NCBI GenBank assembly: GCA_031259805.1
Contig: JAIRKX010000008.1
Coordinates: 1 to 14,380, forward strand
Reading direction: 5' to 3'
DNA: 14,380 nucleotides
DNA from: Prevotellaceae bacterium
GTDB taxonomy: Bacteria; Bacteroidota; Bacteroidia; Bacteroidales; UBA932
Shown: positions 1-7,225 of the stretch, one piece after another
How the letters are laid out: the number at the start of each line of letters is the position of its first letter
Numbering within the stretch: position 1 is the first letter of the stretch
Notes under the pieces: model-generated
Told to the model about the DNA's origin: nothing
Databases searched by the model: none
What the model saw: only the letters and a program-made list of their open reading frames with translations
Program-made: the position numbers and the translations under genes

Positions 1-33
1 CTGGAAGTTTCCGGCGGATCGTACGCCGAATAA
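1..33 (+). CDS. Possible 3' end of an upstream gene (partial)
   Basis: Frame 1 reads ten codons (LEVSGGSYAE) to a TAA at 31-33, about 30 nt before a terminator-like hairpin, as expected for the tail of a + strand gene entering from the left. Too short to identify. Frame 2 is a competing possibility because it stays open to 302-304 through the tandem repeat, and frame 3 is open to about 77. The choice of frame 1 rests only on the hairpin position. Confidence 0.25.
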   Translation: MEVSGGSYAE

Positions 34-64
34 AACCATCCGGCTCCAGCGAGCAGAAGAGGAG

Positions 65-99
65 CGCTCCCGCTTAACCGGCGGGGGCGTTTCTGTTTT
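65..99 (+). terminator. Probable Rho-independent terminator of the upstream gene
   Basis: CGCTCCCGC (65-73) pairs with GCGGGGGCG (81-89) in a 9-bp stem with one T-G wobble and a 7-nt loop. It is followed by a T-rich run at 90-99 interrupted by C and G. The left arm also carries the CGCTCCC heptamer that recurs in the array downstream, so the structure could instead be a diverged member of that array. Confidence 0.5.
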
Positions 100-104
100 A
101 GGAC

Positions 105-265
105 GGGAACGCTCCCATCCACCTGACGAGACCGCTCCCGTTCACCCAATGGGAACGCTCCCATCATTCGACGAGACCGCTCCCGTTCACCCAATGGGAA
201 CGCTCCCATCATTCGACGAGACCGCTCCCATTCACCCAATGGGAACGCTCCCATCATTCGACAGG
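105..265. repeat. 45-bp tandem repeat array built of 22/23-bp half units
   Basis: Units start at GGGAACGCTCCC at 105 (46 bp, diverged), 151, 196 and 241 (partial). The second and third units differ by one base (gtt/att near 230). Each unit contains CGCTCCC twice. Counting the terminator arm, the heptamer falls at 65, 110, 133, 156, 178, 201, 223 and 246, with spacings 45, 23, 23, 22, 23, 22 and 23. Units abut with no unique spacers, so this is not a CRISPR. Frame 2 is open through the array (15 codons per unit, DETAPVHPMGTLPSF), but the 46-bp first unit changes frame, which argues against coding. Confidence 0.85.
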
Positions 266-327
266 AACGGTCATAGATTAGCCCGTGGACGGGCGGCGGG
301 GTAAATTTCCGTACGTGCGAAAATAAT

Positions 328-371
328 TTTTCTTCCGCATATAAATTTATTTTCTTCCGTATGTAAATTTA
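328..371. repeat. 22-bp direct tandem duplication, AT-rich
   Basis: Two adjacent 22-bp copies (328-349 and 350-371) share TTTTCTTCCG followed by an A/T-rich tail ending TAAATTTA. They differ at two positions (C/T and A/G). A related GTAAATTTCCGTACG lies just upstream at 301-315. Confidence 0.75.
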
Positions 372-382
372 CTTATGTACGG
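357..382. repeat. Imperfect palindrome
   Basis: Bases 357-366 pair with 373-382 (CCGTATGTAA against TTATGTACGG, with two G-T wobbles) around a 6-nt loop. Inside it, GTAAATTTAC (363-372) is a perfect 10-bp palindrome. It overlaps the second copy of the 22-bp duplication. No U-run follows, so it does not look like a terminator; it could be a repeat end or a protein-binding site. Confidence 0.5.
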
Positions 383-418
383 GAGGACATTTTCCGGCTT
401 TCGGAAGCGCCCGAAGTA

Positions 419-502
419 CGTCATTGCGAGGAGCGCAGCGACGAAGCAATCCAGAAGGGGCAAATGTGCTGGATGGCTTCGGACTTCGTCCTCGCCATGA
501 CG
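419..502. repeat. Long imperfect inverted repeat (dispersed-element type)
   Basis: The left arm (419-454) begins CGTCATTGCGAGGAGCGCAG and ends GAAGCAATCCAG. The right arm (469-502) is its imperfect reverse complement, from CTGGATGGCTTC to CGCCATGACG, around a 14-nt spacer. Similar inverted repeats built on TCATTGCGAGG and GAAGCAATCC are, from memory, scattered in many bacterial genomes and assemblies and behave like non-autonomous palindromic elements. No transposase is present here, and mismatches between the arms suggest an old copy. Confidence 0.7.
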
Positions 503-516
503 ATTGGCGCGCCAGC

Positions 517-544
517 TAACAATTAACAATTAACCATTAACCAG
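517..544. repeat. 7-nt tandem repeat
   Basis: Four consecutive heptamers: TAACAAT, TAACAAT, TAACCAT and TAACCAG. This kind of TTAATTGTTA-like tract is common between genes in Bacteroidetes. It sits directly after the inverted repeat and before two small hairpins. Confidence 0.75.
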
Positions 545-549
545 TATTA

Positions 550-577
550 TTCCCCTACGGGGAACTTGCGCCGCAAG
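550..577. repeat. Two back-to-back small hairpins
   Basis: TTCCCC (550-555) pairs with GGGGAA (559-564) across a 3-nt loop. It is followed immediately by CTTGC (565-569) pairing with GCAAG (573-577), also across 3 nt. They form the boundary between the 7-nt and 9-nt repeat tracts. Function unknown. Confidence 0.55.
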
Positions 578-579
578 GC

Positions 580-615
580 ATCAAAGAAATCATATAAATC
601 AGAAGAATCAAAGTT
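580..615. repeat. 9-nt periodic tract (ATCnnnnnn)
   Basis: ATC recurs every 9 nt at 580, 589, 598 and 607 with A-rich filler (ATCAAAGAA, ATCATATAA, ATCAGAAGA, ATCAAAGTT). I recall similar periodic tracts between genes in other Bacteroidetes. Function unknown. Confidence 0.55.
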
Positions 616-662
616 CAGACAGGCGGACGAAGTCCTGCCCCCTGTCGCTCGAAATTTTTTCG

Positions 663-670
663 TACTTTTG
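663..670 (+). promoter_or_regulatory. Bacteroidetes-type -7 box (TACTTTTG) for meaB
   Basis: TACTTTTG fits the TAnnTTTG consensus of the Bacteroidetes housekeeping sigma factor. I see no clear TTTG -33 element upstream. Transcription would begin near 675-678, giving a leader of about 35 nt before the meaB ATG. Confidence 0.55.
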
Positions 671-711
671 CACACCATTCTCAAAAAGTACTAATTTGTG
701 AACGACCATTA

Positions 712-1782
712 ATGATGAACGATAATAGCACACTTACAGTCAACGACGGGGTAGCTCAACCTCCTATGATCAATCCGAATGTATCCCAATTGTTCGGGCG
801 CCGGCAGACGTTGCCGGAGGTGGAGGAATACGTGGAAGGCATCCGCGCCGGCAGTGTGGTGATGTTGAGCCGCGCCATTACGCTGGTAGAAAGCCGGCGG
901 CACGATCATCAGCAGGTGGCTCGGAAGGTGCTGGAAGCATGTCGTCCATATTCCGGTCGTTCTATACGGATAGGCATCACGGGTGTGCCGGGAGCGGGGA
1001 AAAGTACGTTTATAGAGACGTTCGGCGGCATGATGACCGCCCGCGGGCATAAACTGGCGGTGCTGGCTATCGACCCGGGCAGCGAGCGCAGCAAGGGCAG
1101 CATCCTCGGCGATAAGACGCGGATGGAAACGTTGAGCGCCGACCCGCGCGCTTTTATCCGTCCTTCACCGGGGACGGGATCGCTCGGCGGCGTGGCGCGG
1201 AAAACCGGCGAAACGGTGATCCTCTGCGAAGCCGCCGGATTCGATTATATTTTCATTGAAACCATCGGTGTCGGCCAATCCGAAATTGCCGTACATTCCA
1301 TGACCGACTTCTTTTTGCTGCTGCTTATCTCCGGCGCGGGCGACGAGTTGCAGGGCATCAAACGGGGTGTTATGGAAATGTCGGATTTGATTGTAATCAA
1401 CAAGGCCGACGGCGCTAATATCCCTAAAGCGCAGCAGGCGCAAGCCCAATACCAAAGCGCGCTACACCTGTTTCCTGCGCCGCCGTCGGGATGGACGCCG
1501 CATGTGCTCACCTGTTCGGCGCTGGAGAAAACAGGATTGGATACGATTCTGCACAATATCGAAGAATATGTGTCGATAACAAAGGCCAACGGCTATTTCG
1601 ACCAACGACGACGCGAACAGGCGCGCTACCGCATGTACGAAACTATCAACGAAACCCTGCAAAACAATTTTTATCACAATGAGCGCATCGCCGCCCAACT
1701 GGAACGAGTAGAGCAGCAAGTAGCCGCCGGCGAACTCAATCCTTACGAAGCCGCCGGTTATCTATTAAGAATTATAAATTAG
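712..1782 (+). CDS. meaB: Methylmalonyl-CoA mutase-associated GTPase MeaB (ArgK family)
   Basis: A G3E-type P-loop GTPase of 356 aa, the usual family length. In characterised bacteria MeaB uses GTP hydrolysis to gate B12 cofactor loading and to protect or reactivate methylmalonyl-CoA mutase in the cytoplasm. Visible motifs are Walker A GVPGAGKST (91-99), the family block DPGSERSKGSILGDKTRM (121-138), switch/Walker B ETIGVGQSE (183-191), the base-specificity motif NKAD (230-233) and SALEKTG (269-275), followed by the helical C-terminal dimerisation arm. Residue 123 is Gly where many relatives have Ser. ATG codons at 712 and 715 are equivalent candidates; a -7 box lies about 42 nt upstream. No mutase subunit gene is in the window. 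The downstream exporter gene begins 58 nt later without an obvious promoter, so co-transcription is likely. Confidence 0.95.
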   Translation: MMNDNSTLTVNDGVAQPPMINPNVSQLFGRRQTLPEVEEYVEGIRAGSVVMLSRAITLVESRRHDHQQVARKVLEACRPYSGRSIRIGITGVPGAGKSTFIETFGGMMTARGHKLAVLAIDPGSERSKGSILGDKTRMETLSADPRAFIRPSPGTGSLGGVARKTGETVILCEAAGFDYIFIETIGVGQSEIAVHSMTDFFLLLLISGAGDELQGIKRGVMEMSDLIVINKADGANIPKAQQAQAQYQSALHLFPAPPSGWTPHVLTCSALEKTGLDTILHNIEEYVSITKANGYFDQRRREQARYRMYETINETLQNNFYHNERIAAQLERVEQQVAAGELNPYEAAGYLLRIIN

Positions 1783-1840
1783 GAATTGACGCAAAGCGAG
1801 CCGACATTATTCATCCCTTCATCTTTTCATCACTCAATAC

Positions 1841-2923
1841 ATGCACCTCGTTCTCGACATTCTCAAAAACACCTTTTTCATCACCGGTCTTGTGATGGTG
1901 ATGATGCTGTTTATTGAATACATTAATGTCCGGTCGCGGGGACATTCGTTTGCCCGGCTGCAACGCTCGCCGATGAGGCAGATTGTCGTGGGAGCGCTGT
2001 TGGGTATTATTCCCGGATGTATCGGCGGATTTGCGGCCGTGTCGCTGTTTACGCACCGGATGCTTTCGTTCGGCGCGCTGGTGGCCATGACGATTGCCAC
2101 AACCGGTGACGAGGCGTTTCTACTGCTCGCCATGACGCCGCACACAGCCATTCTGCTCAACGGCATCCTGCTGGCCATAGCGGTGACGGCCGGATGGTTA
2201 GTCAACCGCTGTGTGAAGAACTTTCCGACACCCTTTACGGCGGCGCATTTTGCGTTGCACGACCATGAGCGCGCACCGGCACAGGGTGGTCGTTTTCGTG
2301 CAAATATCGTTGACAACCTGCGCCACCTGTCGTTCCAGCGCGCCATGTTGCTTTGCGGACTGTTGATTTTTACTGTCGCGATGCTTTCGGGAGCGCTTGA
2401 ACATCACCACGTACACGACGCTTCCCCGGCGCATGGCGCGATACTGTTCGGCGAACGCTGGCTCAACTGGCTATTTGCGGGTATCAGCCTCGTCAGCCTC
2501 GTATTGATTGCGTCGGTCGATGAACATTTTCTTGACGAACACCTGTGGGGGCACGTCATTCGCCGCCATTTTTTCAAAATATTCCTCTGGACACTGGGCG
2601 CTCTGACAGTCATCGCAATTATCCACGAACTGTTCGGACGCGACGACATGCACGCGTGGATCGGCGATAACCGGCTGCTGGTGCTGCTCACCGCCATTCT
2701 CGTCGGCTTGATTCCCGAATCGGGGCCACACCTGATTTTCGTTACCCTCTATGCCTCCGGCTCTATTCCGTTCAGCGTACTGCTGGCCAATTGCGTGCTG
2801 CAGGAAGGCCATACGGCGCTGCCGCTCCTCGCCGAAAGCCCCCGCGCATTTATGTGGGTGAAAATACTGAAAACCGGCATGGCGCTGCTTATCGGTCTGG
2901 GCGGTTACTGCGGCGGATTTTAA
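1841..2923 (+). CDS. Putative heavy-metal/manganese exporter, ArsP_2-like 10-TM family
   Basis: A 360-aa hydrophobic integral membrane protein matching, from memory, the family called putative manganese transporter or 10-TM heavy-metal exporter (formerly DUF2899). Substrate is not settled by sequence. Two halves resemble each other: GIIPGCIGGFAAVSLFTHR (55-73, then ATTGDEAFLLLAMTP 86-100) and GLIPESGPHLIFVTLYASG (289-307, then CVLQEGHTALPLLAESP 318-334). This gives an internal duplication with Gly-Pro and acidic residues in the membrane that could bind metal. Between them are His-rich loops (about 185-199, LEHHHVHDASPAH) and an acidic/His stretch (225-243). The start at 1841 gives a natural first membrane segment. 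It lies 58 nt after meaB and 18 nt before the acetyltransferase gene, suggesting one transcript, though no functional link among the three is obvious. Confidence 0.8.
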   Translation: MHLVLDILKNTFFITGLVMVMMLFIEYINVRSRGHSFARLQRSPMRQIVVGALLGIIPGCIGGFAAVSLFTHRMLSFGALVAMTIATTGDEAFLLLAMTPHTAILLNGILLAIAVTAGWLVNRCVKNFPTPFTAAHFALHDHERAPAQGGRFRANIVDNLRHLSFQRAMLLCGLLIFTVAMLSGALEHHHVHDASPAHGAILFGERWLNWLFAGISLVSLVLIASVDEHFLDEHLWGHVIRRHFFKIFLWTLGALTVIAIIHELFGRDDMHAWIGDNRLLVLLTAILVGLIPESGPHLIFVTLYASGSIPFSVLLANCVLQEGHTALPLLAESPRAFMWVKILKTGMALLIGLGGYCGGF

Positions 2924-2941
2924 CGGTTAATATTGATACAA

Positions 2942-3817
2942 ATGAACATCCCTTCCTTACAACAAACCGCCGGCGCGCTGCTGGCACACACGGCGGAATC
3001 GACCCTGATACCTTGTCCGACGCAGTCGCTGCCCAACGTAGAGCAACTGAAAAGCCTGATGAATCTGCTGAAAGTAGCGCTGTTCCCCGGCTTCTTCGGC
3101 AATGCTTGCGCGGATGAAAAGGCGATGACCGCCACCCTCGAACGCCTGTATACGCTGCTCGACGAGCAAATCCACAGCGGACTTGGTTTTGCCGGACAGG
3201 AGAACCCGCCGGCGCTCCCGTCCTCCGCCCTGTCGCTGGCTTTTATCAACCGCCTGCCGGAAATCAAGCGGCTGCTGGCTACCGACGTCAAGGCCGTGAA
3301 GGACTGCGACCCCGCCGCTACCGGCTACGGCGAAGTGATTTTTTGCTATCCGGCCATTCAGGCCATGCTCCACTACCGCGTGGCACATGCGTTGTTGCGG
3401 CTGAACATTCCGCTGCTGCCGCGCATTATCACCGAACTGGCGCATTCCGCTACCGGTATCGACATCCACCCGGGGGCGCAAATAGGCGAATATTTCAGCA
3501 TTGACCACGGCACGGGCGTCGTCATTGGCGAGACCTGTATTATCGGCAACCACGTCCGCCTGTACCAGGGCGTCACGCTCGGCGCTAAAGGCTTTGTCTT
3601 CGACAGCGACGGACGACCGATGAACCTGCCCCGCCACCCCATCATCGAAGACAACGTCATCATCTACTCCAACTCCACTATCCTGGGCCGGATTACGATT
3701 GGGCACGACTCCATTATCGGCGGCAACATCTGGCAGGTATTCAACGTCCCGCCCCACTCGCGCATCGTGCAGAAAAAAGCCACGACAACAGCCTTTATCG
3801 ACGGGCTGGGGATTTGA
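2942..3817 (+). CDS. cysE: Serine O-acetyltransferase (EpsC/CysE type)
   Basis: A 291-aa left-handed beta-helix acetyltransferase that transfers acetyl from acetyl-CoA to L-serine, giving O-acetylserine, the cytoplasmic precursor of cysteine. An N-terminal helical domain (about 1-150) precedes hexapeptide repeats (about 165-275). The catalytic pattern of the CysE family is intact: DIHPGA with Asp174, IDHGTG with His189, then VVIGETCIIGNHVRLYQGVT. GAKGF near 215-220 and the insert DSDGRPMNLPRHP (about 222-234) fit the longer EpsC group. I chose ATG 2942; TTG at 2933 would add only three residues. It is 18 nt behind the exporter gene. No O-acetylserine sulfhydrylase (cysK) gene is adjacent. The C terminus lacks the typical long tail ending in Ile used to dock CysK, but it does end in Ile (GLGI). 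Confidence 0.93.
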   Translation: MNIPSLQQTAGALLAHTAESTLIPCPTQSLPNVEQLKSLMNLLKVALFPGFFGNACADEKAMTATLERLYTLLDEQIHSGLGFAGQENPPALPSSALSLAFINRLPEIKRLLATDVKAVKDCDPAATGYGEVIFCYPAIQAMLHYRVAHALLRLNIPLLPRIITELAHSATGIDIHPGAQIGEYFSIDHGTGVVIGETCIIGNHVRLYQGVTLGAKGFVFDSDGRPMNLPRHPIIEDNVIIYSNSTILGRITIGHDSIIGGNIWQVFNVPPHSRIVQKKATTTAFIDGLGI

Positions 3818-3920
3818 GGTTTCCATACTTATACACATTTTTACGCATTGCCCGAATGATGCAAATGATGCGGCCGGTAGCCGTATTGGTCGCATTTGCG
3901 TTGCCCCATCAAAAAAACCG

Positions 3921-3928
3921 TATCTTTG
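3921..3928 (+). promoter_or_regulatory. Bacteroidetes-type -7 box (TATCTTTG) for the helicase-nuclease gene
   Basis: TATCTTTG is a perfect TAnnTTTG box. A TTTG at 3895-3898 could be the -33 element, although its 22-nt spacer is a little long. A start of transcription near 3935 leaves a leader of about 15 nt (containing AACTCAAC twice) before ATG 3950 and rules out the upstream in-frame TTG at 3896 as the start codon. Confidence 0.65.
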
Positions 3929-3949
3929 CAACTCAACAACTCAACAACC

Positions 3950-6900
3950 ATGCCCATCACTATTTATACTGCTTCGGCCGGCTCAGGGAAAACATATGCA
4001 TTGACGCGCGAATATCTGCGGACGGCGCTCGCGCAGCCTGCACAAGCGGCCGCCTACCGACAGTTGCTCGCGATTACATTTACCAATAAGGCAGCCGATG
4101 AGATGAAATCACGCATCATCGAACGCCTGCACGCCATCGCCACCGGCAGCGACAAACAAGTCGTGGAAGTGTTGTCTTCAACGTCGCCCCTCTCGCCCGA
4201 CGAGTTGCACCACCGCGCCCATGCGCTATTGTCGGCTATCCTGCACGATTATTCCCGCTTTGCCATCTCGACGATCGACGCTTTTTTTCAAAAAATCGTG
4301 CGGGCATTCATGCGCGAGATGGGGTTGCTGCCGACTTTTCTGCCGGAAGTCGACCATGACCGCCTGCTCGATACCGCCGTCGATACCCTCTGGCACGATG
4401 CCGCCACGAATGAACCGTTGCGCGCCCGCCTGATAAACCTCTGTCACCAGCGGATTGCCGCCGGCAAGTCGTGGAATGCACGGGGCGAACTAAAGGCTAT
4501 GGGCGGCGAGATATTTAAGGAAGTGTTTCTCCATTTCGGTCGTGCGTTTACCGATAAACTCGCCGATGCGGATTTCTTGATGAACTACGAACAGCAGTTG
4601 AAAACCATCGTGGCTGATTTCACCGCTACTATGCGGGACATCGGAAAGCAGGCGCTGGCAACGCTGCACGAAAATAACTTCGCCGTAACCGATTTTAAAT
4701 ATAAAGCCGCGAGCTTTGCCGGCTATTTTACTAAAATAACGGTTCAGCAGCGCGACGATAAAAACTATATCCCCGGCGCGCGGGTGTGGCAGGCGCTGGA
4801 CAACGAAGACCGGTGGATGACCGGCAATGCCGGAAAAGACGCGCAGGTACGGACGGTGATTTTCCCGACCGTCAATCCTCTGCTCGATAAAGCCATCACA
4901 CACTACCGGCAGGCATTTACCGTTTACCGGACGGCGCGCGAAATACTCAAAAACCTTTACAGTATGGCGCTGCTGGCCGATGTGTCTAAAAAAGTAACAG
5001 CCATTGCCGCCGACGAAAACAAATTGCCTATCAGTCATACGCTCTCCCTGTTGCGTACTGTCATCGGTGAAAACGACACACCTTTTGTATATGAAAAGAC
5101 GGGCGTGCACTATCATTCGTTCATGCTTGACGAGTTTCAGGATACCTCGAACATGCAATGGGAAAGTTTGCGTCCGTTGCTGCTCAACGGCCTGTCGGAA
5201 GGCGGGCAGGCGTTAGCCGTGGGCGATGTGAAGCAGTCCATCTATCGGTGGCGCAATGGCGATTGGCGCATTCTGGCATACGGTCTGGCCGATTATTTTA
5301 CCGCTTTCACGACGGAGAATGTCATGCTGGACATCAACTGGCGCAGCAAAGAGGTGATTGTCGCAACCAACAATCACCTCTTTACCCGTCTACCGGCGTT
5401 GCTCCAGCAAAACCTGAATAATGCCCTCGAGGAATCGACGGCGGCCAACCTCACGCAGGCGACCAATCTCCGCACGATCATCACCAATGCTTATACGGCA
5501 ACCATACAAAAGGTGTCCCCGGCCAAAACCGGTTCGGGCGGGTTTGTACAGATAGAGACCGTTTACCGGGAAGATGACGACGGTAGCGGCGAGGCTACGA
5601 AAGCCAAAGAGAAAGTCCTGCAGTCATTGACGGAACTGATTGCCGGCTTGCAAGACCGCGGGTATCGTGCATCGGACATTGCCGTGCTGGTGCGCTACAG
5701 ACGTGAAGGGCAGGAGGTAGCCGATGCGCTGCTACACCATAAACAAACCTCCGGCGATACGGCGCATTGCTTTGAGGTGATTTCGTCGGATTCGCTGTTT
5801 CTGGCGCATGCACCGGTGGTGCAGTTTGCCATGGCTGTGCTCAACCTGTCAGTATCGCCGGACGATACCGTCAACAGAGCGGTGGCCGAGCGCTACCTGC
5901 AACGGATGGCCGCCGGTGAACGGTTGACCGCGTCGTTTCTGGATCGACTTCTTTACCTGCCCTTGCCCGAAGCCGTTGAGACGCTGATTGCCCATTTCCG
6001 GTTAAATGAAAATCCTGCTAATTGGGCTTTCCTGCAAGAATGGCAGGATATTGCCCTGACATATGCCAACCGCAAGCGGAACGATATTTTCGGTTTCGTC
6101 CAGCACTGGAAGGAAACAGGCGCAAGCAAAGCCTTGTCCATGACCGACACCCGCGAGGCCATCAGGATACTCACTATTCACAAGTCAAAAGGATTGCAGT
6201 TTCCGGTGGTCATCATCCCATTTTGCCATTGGGACATCGACCCGAAACCCAATTCACTGCTGTGGGTCAAAGCGCCGGACGAAATGCCGGCAGGACCGGA
6301 CTACCTGCCGTTGAACTATACTAAAGCCCTTGCCGAGACGCTGTTTAACGCCGACTATTGGGAAGAACGCGCTCAATCAGCCATCGACAATCTGAATTTA
6401 CTATACGTAGCATTTACGCGTGCCGAAGAGGAGCTATACGCATTTGTGCCGCAGCCGTCGCGAAGAAAGTCAAATTCCTTTGCTTCGATCCTTCCCGAAC
6501 TTCTGCAAACCGATCACTATACCGCCGGCATCCAAACGCCGAGAACGACCGCCCCGGCGCCGACAACGACACTCGCCGTCCCCCTGAAGCATTATACCAC
6601 GCTTCCCTATTCCAACTGCTTGCGCATAAAATACGCTGAAGAGCAATCGACGGATCTGGAAGCCGCCAGCGTACGCGACTACGGTATTCTAATGCACCGA
6701 GCGTTTTCGTACATTATCTCAAAAAACGAGGTAGATGCGGCTATCTCCAAATTAGTGGAGCAGGGCTTTCTGGCCGACGAAGCGACCTGTCGCAGCCACC
6801 TGCGAGGCCTGCTTATAGATGCACTCAACCAGCCCGGCGTGCAGGAATGGTTCGATGGAACCGGAACTGTTTTGACCGAAACAGACCTGTTACTTCCGGC

Positions 6901-7120
6901 TACAAGTAATGCCGCACCTCAACAACTACGCCCCGACCGCGTGATATTCCGCGACAGTAAGGTCATGGTGATAGATTATAAATTTGGGAAAAATAAATCA
7001 CCGAAGCATATCCTGCAAATTCAAAATTACATGGAGCACATCAGAACAATGGGTTATACCCATGTTGCCGGATACTGCTGGTACGTTTCTTTAGCCTTGA
7101 TAGATAGCGTTAAAACCTGA
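3950..7120 (+). CDS. AddA/RecB-like helicase-nuclease (UvrD superfamily 1 + PD-(D/E)XK)
   Basis: A 1,056-aa ATP-dependent DNA helicase with a C-terminal nuclease, the architecture of the AddA subunit that resects double-strand breaks for recombination. Helicase motifs are all present: ASAGSGKT (8-15), ITFTNKAADEM (about 42-52), LDEFQDTS (393-400), GDVKQSIYRWR (425-435), INWRSKE (about 462-468), TIHKSKGLQFP (742-752) and LYVAFTRAEEEL (818-829). The nuclease domain shows His916, Asp996 in RPDR, the Asp1009-Tyr-Lys1011 core and Gln/Tyr near 1025-1027, so it should be catalytically active. The length is normal for Bacteroidetes AddA-like proteins. ATG 3950 is preferred because the promoter lies inside any longer version. 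AddA normally works with AddB, usually encoded next door; neither neighbour here (serine acetyltransferase, PorP-like) is a partner, so the second subunit must be elsewhere or absent. Confidence 0.92.
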   Translation: MPITIYTASAGSGKTYALTREYLRTALAQPAQAAAYRQLLAITFTNKAADEMKSRIIERLHAIATGSDKQVVEVLSSTSPLSPDELHHRAHALLSAILHDYSRFAISTIDAFFQKIVRAFMREMGLLPTFLPEVDHDRLLDTAVDTLWHDAATNEPLRARLINLCHQRIAAGKSWNARGELKAMGGEIFKEVFLHFGRAFTDKLADADFLMNYEQQLKTIVADFTATMRDIGKQALATLHENNFAVTDFKYKAASFAGYFTKITVQQRDDKNYIPGARVWQALDNEDRWMTGNAGKDAQVRTVIFPTVNPLLDKAITHYRQAFTVYRTAREILKNLYSMALLADVSKKVTAIAADENKLPISHTLSLLRTVIGENDTPFVYEKTGVHYHSFMLDEFQDTSNMQWESLRPLLLNGLSEGGQALAVGDVKQSIYRWRNGDWRILAYGLADYFTAFTTENVMLDINWRSKEVIVATNNHLFTRLPALLQQNLNNALEESTAANLTQATNLRTIITNAYTATIQKVSPAKTGSGGFVQIETVYREDDDGSGEATKAKEKVLQSLTELIAGLQDRGYRASDIAVLVRYRREGQEVADALLHHKQTSGDTAHCFEVISSDSLFLAHAPVVQFAMAVLNLSVSPDDTVNRAVAERYLQRMAAGERLTASFLDRLLYLPLPEAVETLIAHFRLNENPANWAFLQEWQDIALTYANRKRNDIFGFVQHWKETGASKALSMTDTREAIRILTIHKSKGLQFPVVIIPFCHWDIDPKPNSLLWVKAPDEMPAGPDYLPLNYTKALAETLFNADYWEERAQSAIDNLNLLYVAFTRAEEELYAFVPQPSRRKSNSFASILPELLQTDHYTAGIQTPRTTAPAPTTTLAVPLKHYTTLPYSNCLRIKYAEEQSTDLEAASVRDYGILMHRAFSYIISKNEVDAAISKLVEQGFLADEATCRSHLRGLLIDALNQPGVQEWFDGTGTVLTETDLLLPATSNAAPQQLRPDRVIFRDSKVMVIDYKFGKNKSPKHILQIQNYMEHIRTMGYTHVAGYCWYVSLALIDSVKT

Positions 7121-7225
7121 AATGAACAAAATTATAAACAAATAATATTGTTGTTTTCCAGTCTATTGTAATAGCATTGTCAATTTCTTTTTACAGAGTG
7201 TAGTATTGCTATTATAAAAAAGTTG

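Larger units (their letters stand above)
34..711. other. Repeat-rich intergenic region without a convincing gene
   Basis: Between the possible gene end at 33 and meaB I find no ORF with family resemblance on either strand. The stretch is filled by a terminator hairpin, a 45-bp tandem array, a 22-bp duplication with a palindrome, a long imperfect inverted repeat, 7-nt and 9-nt periodic tracts, two tiny hairpins and a -7 promoter box, each listed separately. Composition changes abruptly from GC-rich (1-300) to AT-rich (300-375) and back, which suggests a mosaic of small inserted elements. Confidence 0.7.

Noticed and set aside
105..265. CRISPR-like array
   Set aside because: Units are contiguous and nearly identical along their whole length; there are no variable spacers and no cas genes in the window.
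347..529. 60-aa minus-strand ORF
   Set aside because: It runs through the 22-bp duplication and the inverted repeat; its sequence is just translation of repeat DNA with no independent support.
2957..3931. 324-aa minus-strand ORF opposite the serine acetyltransferase
   Set aside because: It mirrors a gene with intact CysE catalytic motifs and has no recognisable domain of its own; a GC-rich antisense shadow.
3896..3949. TTG start adding 18 residues to the helicase-nuclease
   Set aside because: The TATCTTTG promoter box lies inside this stretch, and the ATG at 3950 starts directly with the conserved ITIYTASAGSGKT region.
4490..5158. 222-aa minus-strand ORF inside the helicase-nuclease gene
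   Set aside because: Lies antisense to the region between helicase motifs of a clearly real gene; no recognisable motif.
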